The notes under the pieces are model-generated. The model saw only the letters and a list, made by a program, of their open reading frames with translations, made no database searches and was not told the DNA's origin. From the NCBI GenBank assembly GCA_000773965.1, contig JRUP01000006.1, forward strand, positions 228,683 through 292,682: a stretch of 64,000 nucleotides of DNA, given 5' to 3'. Position 1 is the stretch's first letter. Each line of letters begins with the position of its first letter. This document shows, one piece after another, positions 53,741 through 62,650 of the stretch. The stretch comes from Enterobacter cancerogenus. GTDB lineage: Bacteria; Pseudomonadota; Gammaproteobacteria; Enterobacterales; Enterobacteriaceae. A program made the position numbers and the translations under genes.

Positions 53741-56305
53741 TTATAGCGTCCTGCAAATACCATTGAGGAGGATAAGCGCCTGTTGCGTCTTTCCGGTGAT
53801 TTGATAATTGACGGCGCAGCGTTGGGTTTTACCATCCCAGCTGATTTGCAGACTGCCGGAGTCATGCGGAACGCGTGCGTAAAGCTGGCTTCCCTGGCCG
53901 ACAACGCCAATCACGGTGTTGGAGGCATCACGCACTTCGGCGCCCATCGGCGGTGCCATCCCCTCGGTGGTATTCAGTGAAATCAACACCGCGGTGCCGC
54001 GTAAGGTGGCAAAACTCACCTGACTCACGGCACCGGCATAAGGAACCACACGCTGGCTTCCGCCGTTTAACTCAGCATCGGCGCGCATGTGCAACGTATC
54101 GAGGCTGACCGTGTTTTCACGATAAGGGGTGAGCGAGGGCAGCAGCGCATAACCGTTGTAGTCAATGACGGCTCCTTGTCCGTTTTGCACCGTCGCACCT
54201 TGGGCGCCCTCGGCATGGATCAACGCGAACGTATCGCTGGTGTAAGGCCCCGCAGTGAGACCGCCACGATGCAGCAGTAAAGTGCCAGACGTGCCTAAAC
54301 CGACCTGCCGATAGTGATCTCCCTGGCCGTAGTTGGCGCGGACTGCACCAAAACGGGTGTTTTGCTGCAGGTTGCCCCCAAAGGAACTCGCTTCTCCGTT
54401 GACGCCATTGCGGTAATGCTCAGTTCCTCCGTAGAGCGAATAGGAGAAATCGCGCTGTTCGCCTGCCGAACCTGTTAGTGTCGCCATCGAAGACTGGCTC
54501 TGTTTTGACTGGTTGTAGTTGTAGGCCACAGATGAAAGACCCGCACCCCAGTTAAGCGGTACTGAAATATTCACCGAAAGAGTATTTTCGCTGTATCGCT
54601 GCTGGCGGCTGCTGTCGAGGTTATCGTTGACGCTCAGGTTAAATTGCTGGGTATTCCACGAGGTGCGTTGACGCGCCACATTGATACCGTAACTGATATT
54701 GCGCCAGCTGTTGCTATAGCCGAACTGCAACTGGGTGATACGTGACTGGTTGTTGTAATAATCGGCGGTGCTGGCGCTTAAACTCACCAGGCCATACGCA
54801 TCCATTGACTGGCTGAGTGTGGCCGATAAGCGATTACGCTGGTTGAGCGAGTCTGAGTAGTAGTTGATGTCCGCTTGTTGCTGGCGTCGAACCCCTAAAA
54901 CATCCTGCAGGTCGCGAAATCCACGAGTCGAATATCGATAAGCGGCCAGCACCAGGTTGGTGCCGGTCTGAAAGGTTTTGCTATAACTCAACTCGGCACG
55001 CCAGCCGGAGGTGCGCTGGTCATTTTCGGCCTTTGCCTGGGAAAACGTGGTGTTGAGACCGAATGCACCTGCGCCGGTTGCCCAGACACCTCCCAGAAGC
55101 CAAGCCTGGTAATCTTCCGCCAGCCGTGAACCGACGGTTGCCGTCAAGCTATTGCTTACGCCGCGCTGCATCACGCCCTCAAAAAAAGCGTTATTCACGG
55201 CGTAGTATTGCCGCACACGACCCAGCGCCAGCGAGTAATGCCAGTTGCCAGGACGCACCGAATCAGGAACCGAGGAGTAGGGCACCGTGAAGGTAGCGAT
55301 TTTACCGTTGGCTTCAATCACCTCTACTTCAAAATCTCCCTGACTGCGGGTGTTGTTCAGATCATCAATGATAAACGGGCCAGGCGGCACCACGGTTTCA
55401 TAGATCACCTTGTTCAACTGTTTCACAATCACACGGGCATTAGATGAGGCGATGCCTCGAATTTCAGGGGCATAACCGCGTCTGCCTTGCGGCCACATAC
55501 GTTCGTCAGTGGCGAGTTTTACGCCATTAAACGGCAGGCTGCCAAATAGCGAGCTGTCTGTGTAGCTATCGCCAAGGGAAAGCTGGCTATTGATCGACGT
55601 CAGTGGCCGTTGCACCCAGCTTCGTACCTTGTTGTAGCGATAGCTGCTACCACCCACACTGCTGCTGAGATAGCGAAGATTGCCCTGATGACGCAGCTGC
55701 CAGTTGGCGACATTAGTGCCTGCGGTTATTCCGCTCCACAAATATTGATAGCGGTAGGCGGCCGCGCTGTTTTCCGTCCAGGTGTAATTGGTGTTGTGGC
55801 GCAGAAATAACGCGGTCATCCCGCCATCCCACTGTTCGGGCGGAATATACCCACGCGGCGTGCGCTTAAGCGCTGACAGGGGCAGCGTGATATTCAGGCG
55901 TAACGCGGCGGCATCAAAAGCCCAGCTCCCTTGTGGCGTCCAGTCAACAAGCGGGGCGCACTCGCGATCGATTGGCTGTGCTGGAACCTTTTTTAACGGC
56001 AACATTTTCACCAGCGAAAAGGGTAAGCATGGCTCGACCTCTTTTTCTGGTGCCGGGGGCGAAAATTCCAGCTTCACGCTGGATGACACGAGTGAATTAT
56101 TTAAATAAACATCGACCAGATAATGACCCGCGGGCAACTCGCTTTGGTTGAATTGCGCGATGTTCTGACCGAAGGCAGAGCCTTTAAACAGTGACGGATC
56201 GAAATAATATTCTTCACTGTGCACGGCTGTTGAGAAATAGAATGAAACGGTCAGAAAGAATAAGGGGAATTTCAATTCATTGGGAGTTGATGGGGTAATT
56301 TTCAC
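53741..56305 (-). CDS. fimbrial outer-membrane usher
   Basis: An 854-residue usher that forms the outer-membrane pore and assembles the fimbria. Signal-anchored N-terminus (FPLFFLTVSFYFSTAVHS), N-terminal chaperone-binding domain starting EEYYFDPSLFKGSAFGQNIA, a 24-strand barrel with plug (RGYAPEIRGIASSNARVIVK; VPPGPFIIDDLNNTRSQGDF) and C-terminal domains (PPMGAEVRDASNTVIGVVGQ; CAVNYQITGKTQQAL). Its first codons overlap the chaperone gene by 29 bases. Full length. Confidence 0.95.
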   Translation of the reverse strand: MKITPSTPNELKFPLFFLTVSFYFSTAVHSEEYYFDPSLFKGSAFGQNIAQFNQSELPAGHYLVDVYLNNSLVSSSVKLEFSPPAPEKEVEPCLPFSLVKMLPLKKVPAQPIDRECAPLVDWTPQGSWAFDAAALRLNITLPLSALKRTPRGYIPPEQWDGGMTALFLRHNTNYTWTENSAAAYRYQYLWSGITAGTNVANWQLRHQGNLRYLSSSVGGSSYRYNKVRSWVQRPLTSINSQLSLGDSYTDSSLFGSLPFNGVKLATDERMWPQGRRGYAPEIRGIASSNARVIVKQLNKVIYETVVPPGPFIIDDLNNTRSQGDFEVEVIEANGKIATFTVPYSSVPDSVRPGNWHYSLALGRVRQYYAVNNAFFEGVMQRGVSNSLTATVGSRLAEDYQAWLLGGVWATGAGAFGLNTTFSQAKAENDQRTSGWRAELSYSKTFQTGTNLVLAAYRYSTRGFRDLQDVLGVRRQQQADINYYSDSLNQRNRLSATLSQSMDAYGLVSLSASTADYYNNQSRITQLQFGYSNSWRNISYGINVARQRTSWNTQQFNLSVNDNLDSSRQQRYSENTLSVNISVPLNWGAGLSSVAYNYNQSKQSQSSMATLTGSAGEQRDFSYSLYGGTEHYRNGVNGEASSFGGNLQQNTRFGAVRANYGQGDHYRQVGLGTSGTLLLHRGGLTAGPYTSDTFALIHAEGAQGATVQNGQGAVIDYNGYALLPSLTPYRENTVSLDTLHMRADAELNGGSQRVVPYAGAVSQVSFATLRGTAVLISLNTTEGMAPPMGAEVRDASNTVIGVVGQGSQLYARVPHDSGSLQISWDGKTQRCAVNYQITGKTQQALILLNGICRTL

Positions 56306-57014
56306 TTATTCTGGCTCCCTGATCGTTAATCGCGTCGAGTTTGACGCTGCCTACACCCTGTAAGCGTTGTTTGGTATGACTGAACCAGCAGGTATGCATG
56401 GAGAACGGGGCAACCATTACAGGTTCACACGCATAAATTTTTCCCGCGATACGCAGGGAAATAGCGACGAATGAAGCATGCCAGGGCTGCGCATTATCGA
56501 TCTGTAATCCGCTGCCTTTATGGGGATCGATTAGAGTGCGGACTTTAATACCCGATAAAATATTGCCCGGTTTGCCTATTGCCGCAGGGCGATAAAACAA
56601 TTTCACCCGATTGCGCAGCATGACCGTCATGGCATTCTTATCGGCGGCAGCCTGTGATGCAGGCGGAATTTGCAGCATGTTAAACCAGTAAACCGACTCT
56701 CGATCCTGAGGCAGTTTGTCTGGCTGGCTGATGACAATACGCGCGACCTGCCCTGATTTCGGCTGAATACGAAATACCGGTGGAGTGGTAATAAAGGGCA
56801 CGCGATTAATCTGCTGTGGTTTGGCATCCATATCACCATCATCAAACCAGGTCTGAATAACATAGGGAATGCTATCGTCGTTTTTAAATTGAATATTGAT
56901 GGAGCTGACCGGCGCCGGATAAATAATCCGACTGCCCAGCAGCGTGACGCTTGCTGTTGCCGTCGCTGACATCACGCTGAGAAATAACGCGCCCAGGGCA
57001 TTGCGTAAATACAT
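56277..57014 (-). CDS. fimbrial chaperone (PapD-like)
   Basis: A 245-residue periplasmic chaperone. Signal MYLRNALGALFLSVMSATATA; strand RIIYPAPVSSINIQFKNDD; signature LPQDRESVYWFNMLQIPPA; second domain with LQIDNAQPWHASFVAISLRI. Two cysteines late in the chain (YACEPVM, MHTCWFSH) may form a disulfide. It lies 61 bases after the major subunit gene and overlaps the usher. It probably serves the major subunit. Confidence 0.92.
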   Translation of the reverse strand: MYLRNALGALFLSVMSATATASVTLLGSRIIYPAPVSSINIQFKNDDSIPYVIQTWFDDGDMDAKPQQINRVPFITTPPVFRIQPKSGQVARIVISQPDKLPQDRESVYWFNMLQIPPASQAAADKNAMTVMLRNRVKLFYRPAAIGKPGNILSGIKVRTLIDPHKGSGLQIDNAQPWHASFVAISLRIAGKIYACEPVMVAPFSMHTCWFSHTKQRLQGVGSVKLDAINDQGARISENYPINSQ

Positions 57015-57074
57015 ACAGACGATCTCATGGCATGCAGCGCACGCCCGGATATCCGAACGTACGCTGATTAATTA

Positions 57075-57617
57075 TTACTGGTAAGTCACAGCGTATTGTA
57101 ATGATGCAGCCACGGTTCCGGCGGCGGCGACACCATTGGCATAATATTGCGCGTTATAAGTGGCCGAAGATTCGGTCTCATCGGCGGCAAGCGTCAGGTC
57201 GCCATCACCGGTATAGCCGCCCGTCAGGTTAATCACCGCGTCTTTACTGTCCACCAGTTGGACCTCAACATTTTTTGCGGTGCCGGTATTCGCCAGGTTG
57301 CCATTGGCCGTCACGTTATTACCGACAAACACCGTTGAAATTTTTGTTGAGGAAGCTGAGTTGCCGGTACAACCGGTCAAACCTACGGTAAAGGCGGTTT
57401 GTCCGGCGACATCACCGCTGGCAGCCAGATCGGATTTACTCACGGTGGGCATCAGCACCACCGGTGAGGCCGCATTGCCATTCACTGAGATGGAACAGGT
57501 TTCATCAGCCACTTCACCCTGGAAATTAATGGTGTTATCGGACGCTGCAACGGCAGAAGTCGAGAAAAGGGCACCGGTGATAACCAGTGAAAGCAGTGTT
57601 TTATGTGTTTGCGTCAT
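57075..57617 (-). CDS. major fimbrial subunit
   Basis: A 180-residue pilin precursor. Signal TLLSLVITGALFSTSAVAA; mature part starts SDNTINFQGEVADETCSISV with the first conserved Cys, the second in TVGLTGCTGNSAS. It ends with the polymerisation strand and YAVTYQ, the penultimate Tyr typical of FimA-type pilins. Assembled by the chaperone-usher pair downstream. It follows the regulator gene by 18 bases. Confidence 0.95.
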   Translation of the reverse strand: MTQTHKTLLSLVITGALFSTSAVAASDNTINFQGEVADETCSISVNGNAASPVVLMPTVSKSDLAASGDVAGQTAFTVGLTGCTGNSASSTKISTVFVGNNVTANGNLANTGTAKNVEVQLVDSKDAVINLTGGYTGDGDLTLAADETESSATYNAQYYANGVAAAGTVAASLQYAVTYQ

Positions 57618-57635
57618 TTCGTGTAATCCTTTTAC

Positions 57636-58334
57636 TTAGTGACCCGAGATCAGCTGATTAAGGCTGGTACCGGTCTTTCGTCGAATCGAATCTTTGATGT
57701 TGTAAATTTTTTTCATCTCATGGTTCATTGCTATCGAAATGGCAGAAAGTGAATTCCCTTTTAAGGCTAAATCCAGAAAGGTTACTTCCTCATTCGACAG
57801 TGCATTAACTCTCCTTGTTGCGCCTCCTTTTAAACCATAATAGGTACTGTTAATCACCTTCTTGATATCCTCTAACCGGTCTTCACAATAAATAACGGAG
57901 TGGATTCCCTCTCTCTTTATCCAGTGTGCAGCCAGAGCGGCCAGCGGTCGATCGGAGACCAAAACGATCGTCAGCCCGGTGGATTTCAGATAATCAATCC
58001 AGTTTTTATTGGTGAGATAACGTAAGTTTTCTCGCGAAAAATCAACGAATATACATCCCCGGCAAAACACACTTTCATAGCGGCCAGCGACTAATGAAAG
58101 TACACCTTTAATCAGGAAATGATTGTTCCCCGGCCAAATCGCAATTTTTTGTATTGGGCAGCGATTAAGAATATCGTTGTTTCGGTTCGTCAGCTGGCAG
58201 CCATATTTGCAACTGGCACAGCGTAAGTCCTCTCGTGTGGTATTTTTCATAACAAACTCATCCGCTCCTGTAAGAGCTGCGGATATTCTGGCAGAATAAT
58301 TGTTTTTATTCAACGAGTTAAGAAAATCAGTCAT
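57636..58334 (-). CDS. LuxR-type fimbrial regulator with cysteine cluster
   Basis: A 232-residue protein, first gene of the fimbrial operon. The C-terminal 60 residues form a LuxR-type helix-turn-helix (VNALSNEEVTFLDLALKGNS, LSAISIAMNHEMKKIYNIKD). The N-terminal part is unusual: six cysteines, C39-x2-C42-x3-C46 (RCASCKYGCQ), C59, and C91-x2-C94 (FCRGCIFVD). This could bind zinc or an iron-sulfur cluster, or form redox disulfides. The middle (TGLTIVLVSDRPLAALAAHW) looks receiver-like without a phospho-Asp pocket. It is probably an activator that senses redox or metal state and controls the fimbriae; unrecognised beyond the family. Confidence 0.8.
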   Translation of the reverse strand: MTDFLNSLNKNNYSARISAALTGADEFVMKNTTREDLRCASCKYGCQLTNRNNDILNRCPIQKIAIWPGNNHFLIKGVLSLVAGRYESVFCRGCIFVDFSRENLRYLTNKNWIDYLKSTGLTIVLVSDRPLAALAAHWIKREGIHSVIYCEDRLEDIKKVINSTYYGLKGGATRRVNALSNEEVTFLDLALKGNSLSAISIAMNHEMKKIYNIKDSIRRKTGTSLNQLISGH

Positions 58335-58982
58335 TTCTTACCCTCAGAAAAGTCTTAGGTTGTACGGGATGGTGATTTTTAAAATTCCATTGTCTTTTCT
58401 CAACTTGGCATGATCGTCATCGTTTCATACCCCTATAGAGTTAAGAACTTTCTAAATCCCCCAGGATTAATGGTGAAAATCGGCTTTCAGGATCAAAATT
58501 TAGATAGCATTAATTGCTAAATAATTGGATGTTCGTCAGTGTTGAGCCTGATTATCTTTGGTGTGAAAAGTGAGATTCCAGGATTTTTAATTTTTATTTG
58601 ATGTAATGAAAACTGCCTCTGGTCTGTGGGTTGTGATGCGGCGAGGTAATTGAGTAATGAAGTTCACCTTGCGGAAGGGGATATTTATTTCTCTTAGGAT
58701 TATTCTTACACCTAATGCAGGGTGGATTTGATCTTAAAATGTCCGCGCGGAGAAGATTTTTACATATCATTAGCAATCTTGTGACCGCTTTGATTAGTGC
58801 AATTAATCAAAGCGGATGAGGGTTCAGCTTACTGGCTATGATTTAACTACGAAATATTTTATTTGGCTAAATCAATTGTTAATGTCTGGTGTTTATTTAA
58901 TTGATAAAAAAAGACTGTGCATTTAGGAAGACCAGGCGACAAATATTGTCTGGTTGAGGTTACGTTGTGAATTAACGCTGAA
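58335..58982. other. 650-base AT-rich region upstream of the fimbrial operon
   Basis: AT-rich DNA. Contains one perfect 12-base inverted repeat (58785-58815). No gene recognised. It must hold the fimbrial promoter. Confidence 0.5.
58785..58815. repeat. 12-base inverted repeat
   Basis: CCGCTTTGATTA and TAATCAAAGCGG pair perfectly around a seven-base loop. It may be a terminator without T-tract, a regulator site or a recombination site; no second copy was seen. Confidence 0.55.
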
Positions 58983-59882
58983 TTATGAGTCGGGCCAGCG
59001 ACATTCGTCACTCATGGTTTGTGCCAGTGCGGCGGCAGCATGGGAGAGCTGGTGCTGTTTCAATCGCAAAATGCCCACTCGCCGCTCAATCTGTGGTGAG
59101 ACCAGCGGCACGCATACCGCACCCAACTCGCGCATCTGCTGAATACAAAGCGCAGGTACGGCGCTGGCCCCCAATCCACTGGCGACCATTTTGCCCACGG
59201 TGACCAATTGATGACTTTCGTAAGCGACGTCGAGTCTTCTTCCTGCCTGTGCCAGTGACTGCTCAAGCAGCAGACGCACCGCCGAAGGACGCTGCAAGGT
59301 AATGAAATCCAGATGCAGCAGTTCACGCCAGCTCAGCTGTGGCTTTTTCGCTAACGGACTATCAGCGGGCACCACGGCAACAAAGCGGTCGCTACCCAGC
59401 GGGGTGAAGTGCAGCGCATCGGCCAGTTCGGGTTCAAAGGCAACACCCATCTCCACGCGTCCCTCCTGCACCATTTCCAGCACCGTTTCATTGATCACGT
59501 CATGTACCGCGATATTGACGCCGGGATAGCGCTGGCGAAAAGCCTTCAGCACCGCAGGCAGCAGGTTGCCAGCAAAAGAGGGCATGGCGGCAATCGACAC
59601 TTTCCCCAGTTGCAGCGTAAAACGCAGATGCATCGCTTCTTCGGCATTTTCCCAATCCGCCAGCAGCCGTCGTGCCATGGGAAAAAAGATCTCACCTTCC
59701 GGCGTTAGTGATACGTGGCGGGTGGTGCGCATAAACAACGGTCCGCCCAACGCTTCTTCTAATCCGCTGATCGCCAGGCTCAGCGCCGGTTGCGAAATTG
59801 CCAGACGTTCACTGGCCTGAGCAAAACTCAAAGTGTGAGCGACCGCTAAGAACGCGCGTAACTGCTTGATAGTCATTTTCAT
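58983..59882 (-). CDS. LysR family regulator of the CoA-transferase operon
   Basis: A 299-residue LysR protein: helix-turn-helix [20 protein letters not shown], then ligand domain ([59 protein letters not shown]). Divergent from the scoA-scoB-thiolase-permease operon, 146 bases between starts, so it probably activates it in response to acetoacetate or a related acid. A second ATG two codons in is a possible start. Confidence 0.9.
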   Translation of the reverse strand: MKMTIKQLRAFLAVAHTLSFAQASERLAISQPALSLAISGLEEALGGPLFMRTTRHVSLTPEGEIFFPMARRLLADWENAEEAMHLRFTLQLGKVSIAAMPSFAGNLLPAVLKAFRQRYPGVNIAVHDVINETVLEMVQEGRVEMGVAFEPELADALHFTPLGSDRFVAVVPADSPLAKKPQLSWRELLHLDFITLQRPSAVRLLLEQSLAQAGRRLDVAYESHQLVTVGKMVASGLGASAVPALCIQQMRELGAVCVPLVSPQIERRVGILRLKQHQLSHAAAALAQTMSDECRWPDS

Positions 59883-60028
59883 TTTTCAATTTGTTAACTT
59901 TATGTAAAACAACGATTAACGGAATATTAATAAGAAAAGTAAATGAAAGGCCAATAAAAACAAAATTAACAAATCATTTTTGTGACGCGAGGATGGCTTT
60001 ATTCGGTGAGCTGAGGAGATGTACAGCA

Positions 60029-60748
60029 ATGGCAGGATTAGACAAACGCGTCACCAGTTATCAGCAGGCGCTGGCTGGATTGCAAGACGACATGACGCTG
60101 CTGGCGGGGGGATTTGGCCTGTGCGGCATTCCAGAAAATCTCATCGCCGAAATTCGTCAGCAGGGCATTAAGGGGCTGACCGTGGTCTCGAATAACTGCG
60201 GGGTGGATGGCTTTGGCCTCGGGCTGCTGCTGGAGAATCGGCAGATCAAAACCATGATCGCCTCTTACGTCGGTGAGAACGCGCTGTTCGAGCAGCAGAT
60301 GCTGAGCGGTGAGCTGGAAGTGATTCTCACGCCGCAGGGGACGCTGGCGGAAAAAGTGCGCGCAGGCGGCGCGGGTATACCCGCATTTTATACGGCCACC
60401 GGCTATGGCACGCCAGTCGCAGAAGGCAAAGAAGTCAGAGAATTCGATGGGCGCCACTACATTCTGGAACAGGCGATACGCGGTGACTTCGCCATCGTCA
60501 AAGGCTGGAAAGCGGACTGGTACGGCAATGTGATCTATCGCCACACCGCGCAGAATTTCAACCCACTGATGGCAATGGCTGCCCGTGTCACCGTTGTTGA
60601 AGTTGAAGAGATTGTGGCGCCAGGTGAACTGGATCCAGCAGCTATTCATACGCCGGGCATTTATGTCGATCGCCTGATACAGGGCAACTTCGAGAAACGC
60701 ATTGAGAAACGCACCCTGAGTGAAGGAGGCGCACATGCTCACGCGTGA
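60029..60748 (+). CDS. scoA: 3-oxoacid CoA-transferase subunit A
   Basis: A 239-residue alpha subunit. Motifs: [80 protein letters not shown]. With subunit B it moves CoA from succinyl-CoA to a 3-oxo acid such as acetoacetate. ATG at 60029 follows GAGGAG; the frame is open further upstream but lacks a start signal. Overlaps the B gene by 14 bases. Could equally be named atoD or pcaI by substrate. Confidence 0.9.
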   Translation: MAGLDKRVTSYQQALAGLQDDMTLLAGGFGLCGIPENLIAEIRQQGIKGLTVVSNNCGVDGFGLGLLLENRQIKTMIASYVGENALFEQQMLSGELEVILTPQGTLAEKVRAGGAGIPAFYTATGYGTPVAEGKEVREFDGRHYILEQAIRGDFAIVKGWKADWYGNVIYRHTAQNFNPLMAMAARVTVVEVEEIVAPGELDPAAIHTPGIYVDRLIQGNFEKRIEKRTLSEGGAHAHA

Positions 60749-61403
60749 ACAGATGGCGCAGCGCGTGGCACAGGAGCTACGCGATGGCGATTACGTCAAT
60801 CTCGGCATTGGCATGCCGACGCTGGTGGCCAACTACGTACCTGAGGGCATGGATGTGATGATACAGTCGGAAAACGGTTTAATGGGTATGGGGGCGTTTC
60901 CCACTGAAGCCGAACTGGATGCCGACATGATCAACGCTGGCAAACAGACTGTGACCGCAAGAAAGGGTGCGGCAATCTTCGATTCGGCACAGTCTTTCGC
61001 CATGATCCGCGGCGGCCATGTTGATCTTACCGTGCTGGGTGCGTTGGAAGTGGACGTTAGCGGCAACATCGCATCGTGGATGATCCCCGGAAAAATGGTC
61101 AAGGGCATGGGCGGCGCGATGGATCTGGTGGCGGGTGCGGAAAACATCATCGTGATGATGACGCACGCATCAAAGCATGGTGAATCAAAACTGCTGTCCG
61201 AATGCACTTTGCCGCTTACCGGCGTCGGCTGTATTCGTAAAGTGATCACTGAACTCGGCTGGCTGGAGATTGAAGAGGGCGCTTTTGTGCTGCGTGAGTA
61301 TGCGCCGGGCGTCACGCTGGATGAGATCCGTGCAAAGACAGCCGGGCAATTACGCATCGCCGATGATGTCCGTGAAATGCGTTTTTCCCAGGAGGCATCA
61401 TGA
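60735..61403 (+). CDS. scoB: 3-oxoacid CoA-transferase subunit B
   Basis: A 222-residue beta subunit carrying the catalytic Glu ([16 protein letters not shown]) that forms the enzyme-CoA thioester. Also [40 protein letters not shown] and [25 protein letters not shown] lies nine bases before the ATG. Coupled to subunit A (14-base overlap) and to the thiolase gene (4-base overlap). Confidence 0.92.
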   Translation: MLTREQMAQRVAQELRDGDYVNLGIGMPTLVANYVPEGMDVMIQSENGLMGMGAFPTEAELDADMINAGKQTVTARKGAAIFDSAQSFAMIRGGHVDLTVLGALEVDVSGNIASWMIPGKMVKGMGGAMDLVAGAENIIVMMTHASKHGESKLLSECTLPLTGVGCIRKVITELGWLEIEEGAFVLREYAPGVTLDEIRAKTAGQLRIADDVREMRFSQEAS

Positions 61404-62584
61404 ACGAATGTGTAATTGTGGCAGCCACCCGCACGCCCATCGGCCGTTTTCACGGTGCGCTGGCTTCTCTTACTGCAGCAGAACTGGGCCAGCAGGTGAT
61501 CGCTACACTGCTGAAACAAACCGCGCTCGATCCTGTGCTAATCGATGAGGTCATTATGGGGCAGGTACTCACCGCTGGATGCGGGCAAAACCCTGCGCGC
61601 CAGGCGGCTGTGGCGGCGGGTGTGCCTTATAGCGTGCCAGCCAGCACGCTGAACATGGTGTGTGGCTCAGGGCTGAAAGCGGTGATTCAGGCCGCACAGG
61701 CCATTCAAAGCGGTGCCGCCGAGATCATTATCGCGGGCGGTCAGGAGAGTATGAGCCAATCCCCTTATCTGCTGCCGGAGGCGCGTGGCGGCTGTCGTTT
61801 GGGTCACAGTCAACTGATGGACAGCGTGATCCACGATGGTTTGTGGGATGCGTTTAACGACTACCACATGGGGATCACTGCCGAGAATCTGGCCGACGAA
61901 TACCACATTAGCCGTGCCGATCAGGATGCCTTTGCCTTGCAATCCCAACAGAAAGCGGTGGCGGCACAGCAGCAGGGCGCCTTCCGTGCAGAAATCACGC
62001 CCGTCACGGTGGCGCAGGCTAAAGGCGAGACATTGGTGATCGGTGAAGATGAACAGCCACGCGCGGACAGTTCAGCAGAGCGGCTGGCGCGTTTGCATCC
62101 CGCCTTTAAAAAGGACGGCAGCGTGACCGCAGGTAATGCTTCCAGCCTGAATGATGGCGCGGCCGCCGTGCTGTTGATGTCCGCATCACGCGCCGCCGCA
62201 TTGGGGTTGCCGGTGCTGGCGCGATTGACCGGAAGCGGCATTGCTGGCGTGGATCCGGCGGTGATGGGTATTGGCCCGGTGGCTGCCACCAACAAAGCCC
62301 TGAAACAGGCTGGTTGGGAGCTGGATCAAGTGGACTTAATCGAAGCTAATGAAGCCTTTGCCGCGCAGGCTTTGGCGGTAGGCAAAGCGCTTAACTGGCA
62401 GCCGGAACGGGTCAATGTCAACGGCGGTGCCATTGCGCTGGGGCATCCGATTGGCGCCTCCGGCTGCCGCATTCTGGTGACGCTCATTCATGCCTTGCAG
62501 CAGCGTGAGCTGAATCGCGGTCTGGCAACGCTGTGTGTGGGCGGCGGCATGGGCGTCGCGCTGGCGGTTGAACGCCCGGATTGA
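61400..62584 (+). CDS. atoB: acetyl-CoA acetyltransferase (thiolase)
   Basis: A 394-residue thiolase II. Nucleophile C88 in LNMVCGSGLKAV; NEAFAAQALAVG; the His of NVNGGAIALGHPIGASG; second active Cys in LCVGGGMGVALA. It splits acetoacetyl-CoA into two acetyl-CoA, completing the degradation started by the CoA transferase. AGGAGG stands before the ATG, which overlaps the scoB stop. Confidence 0.95.
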   Translation: MNECVIVAATRTPIGRFHGALASLTAAELGQQVIATLLKQTALDPVLIDEVIMGQVLTAGCGQNPARQAAVAAGVPYSVPASTLNMVCGSGLKAVIQAAQAIQSGAAEIIIAGGQESMSQSPYLLPEARGGCRLGHSQLMDSVIHDGLWDAFNDYHMGITAENLADEYHISRADQDAFALQSQQKAVAAQQQGAFRAEITPVTVAQAKGETLVIGEDEQPRADSSAERLARLHPAFKKDGSVTAGNASSLNDGAAAVLLMSASRAAALGLPVLARLTGSGIAGVDPAVMGIGPVAATNKALKQAGWELDQVDLIEANEAFAAQALAVGKALNWQPERVNVNGGAIALGHPIGASGCRILVTLIHALQQRELNRGLATLCVGGGMGVALAVERPD

Positions 62585-62650
62585 GGCGGACCGATTCAAA
62601 TTTTTGGCAATGTCTTTACCTTCAACCCTACAAAATAATAAGGAAGCAAC

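Noticed and set aside
60833-61519. 228-codon frame antisense to scoB
   Set aside because: scoB is a clear family member with operon signals; the antisense frame has none.
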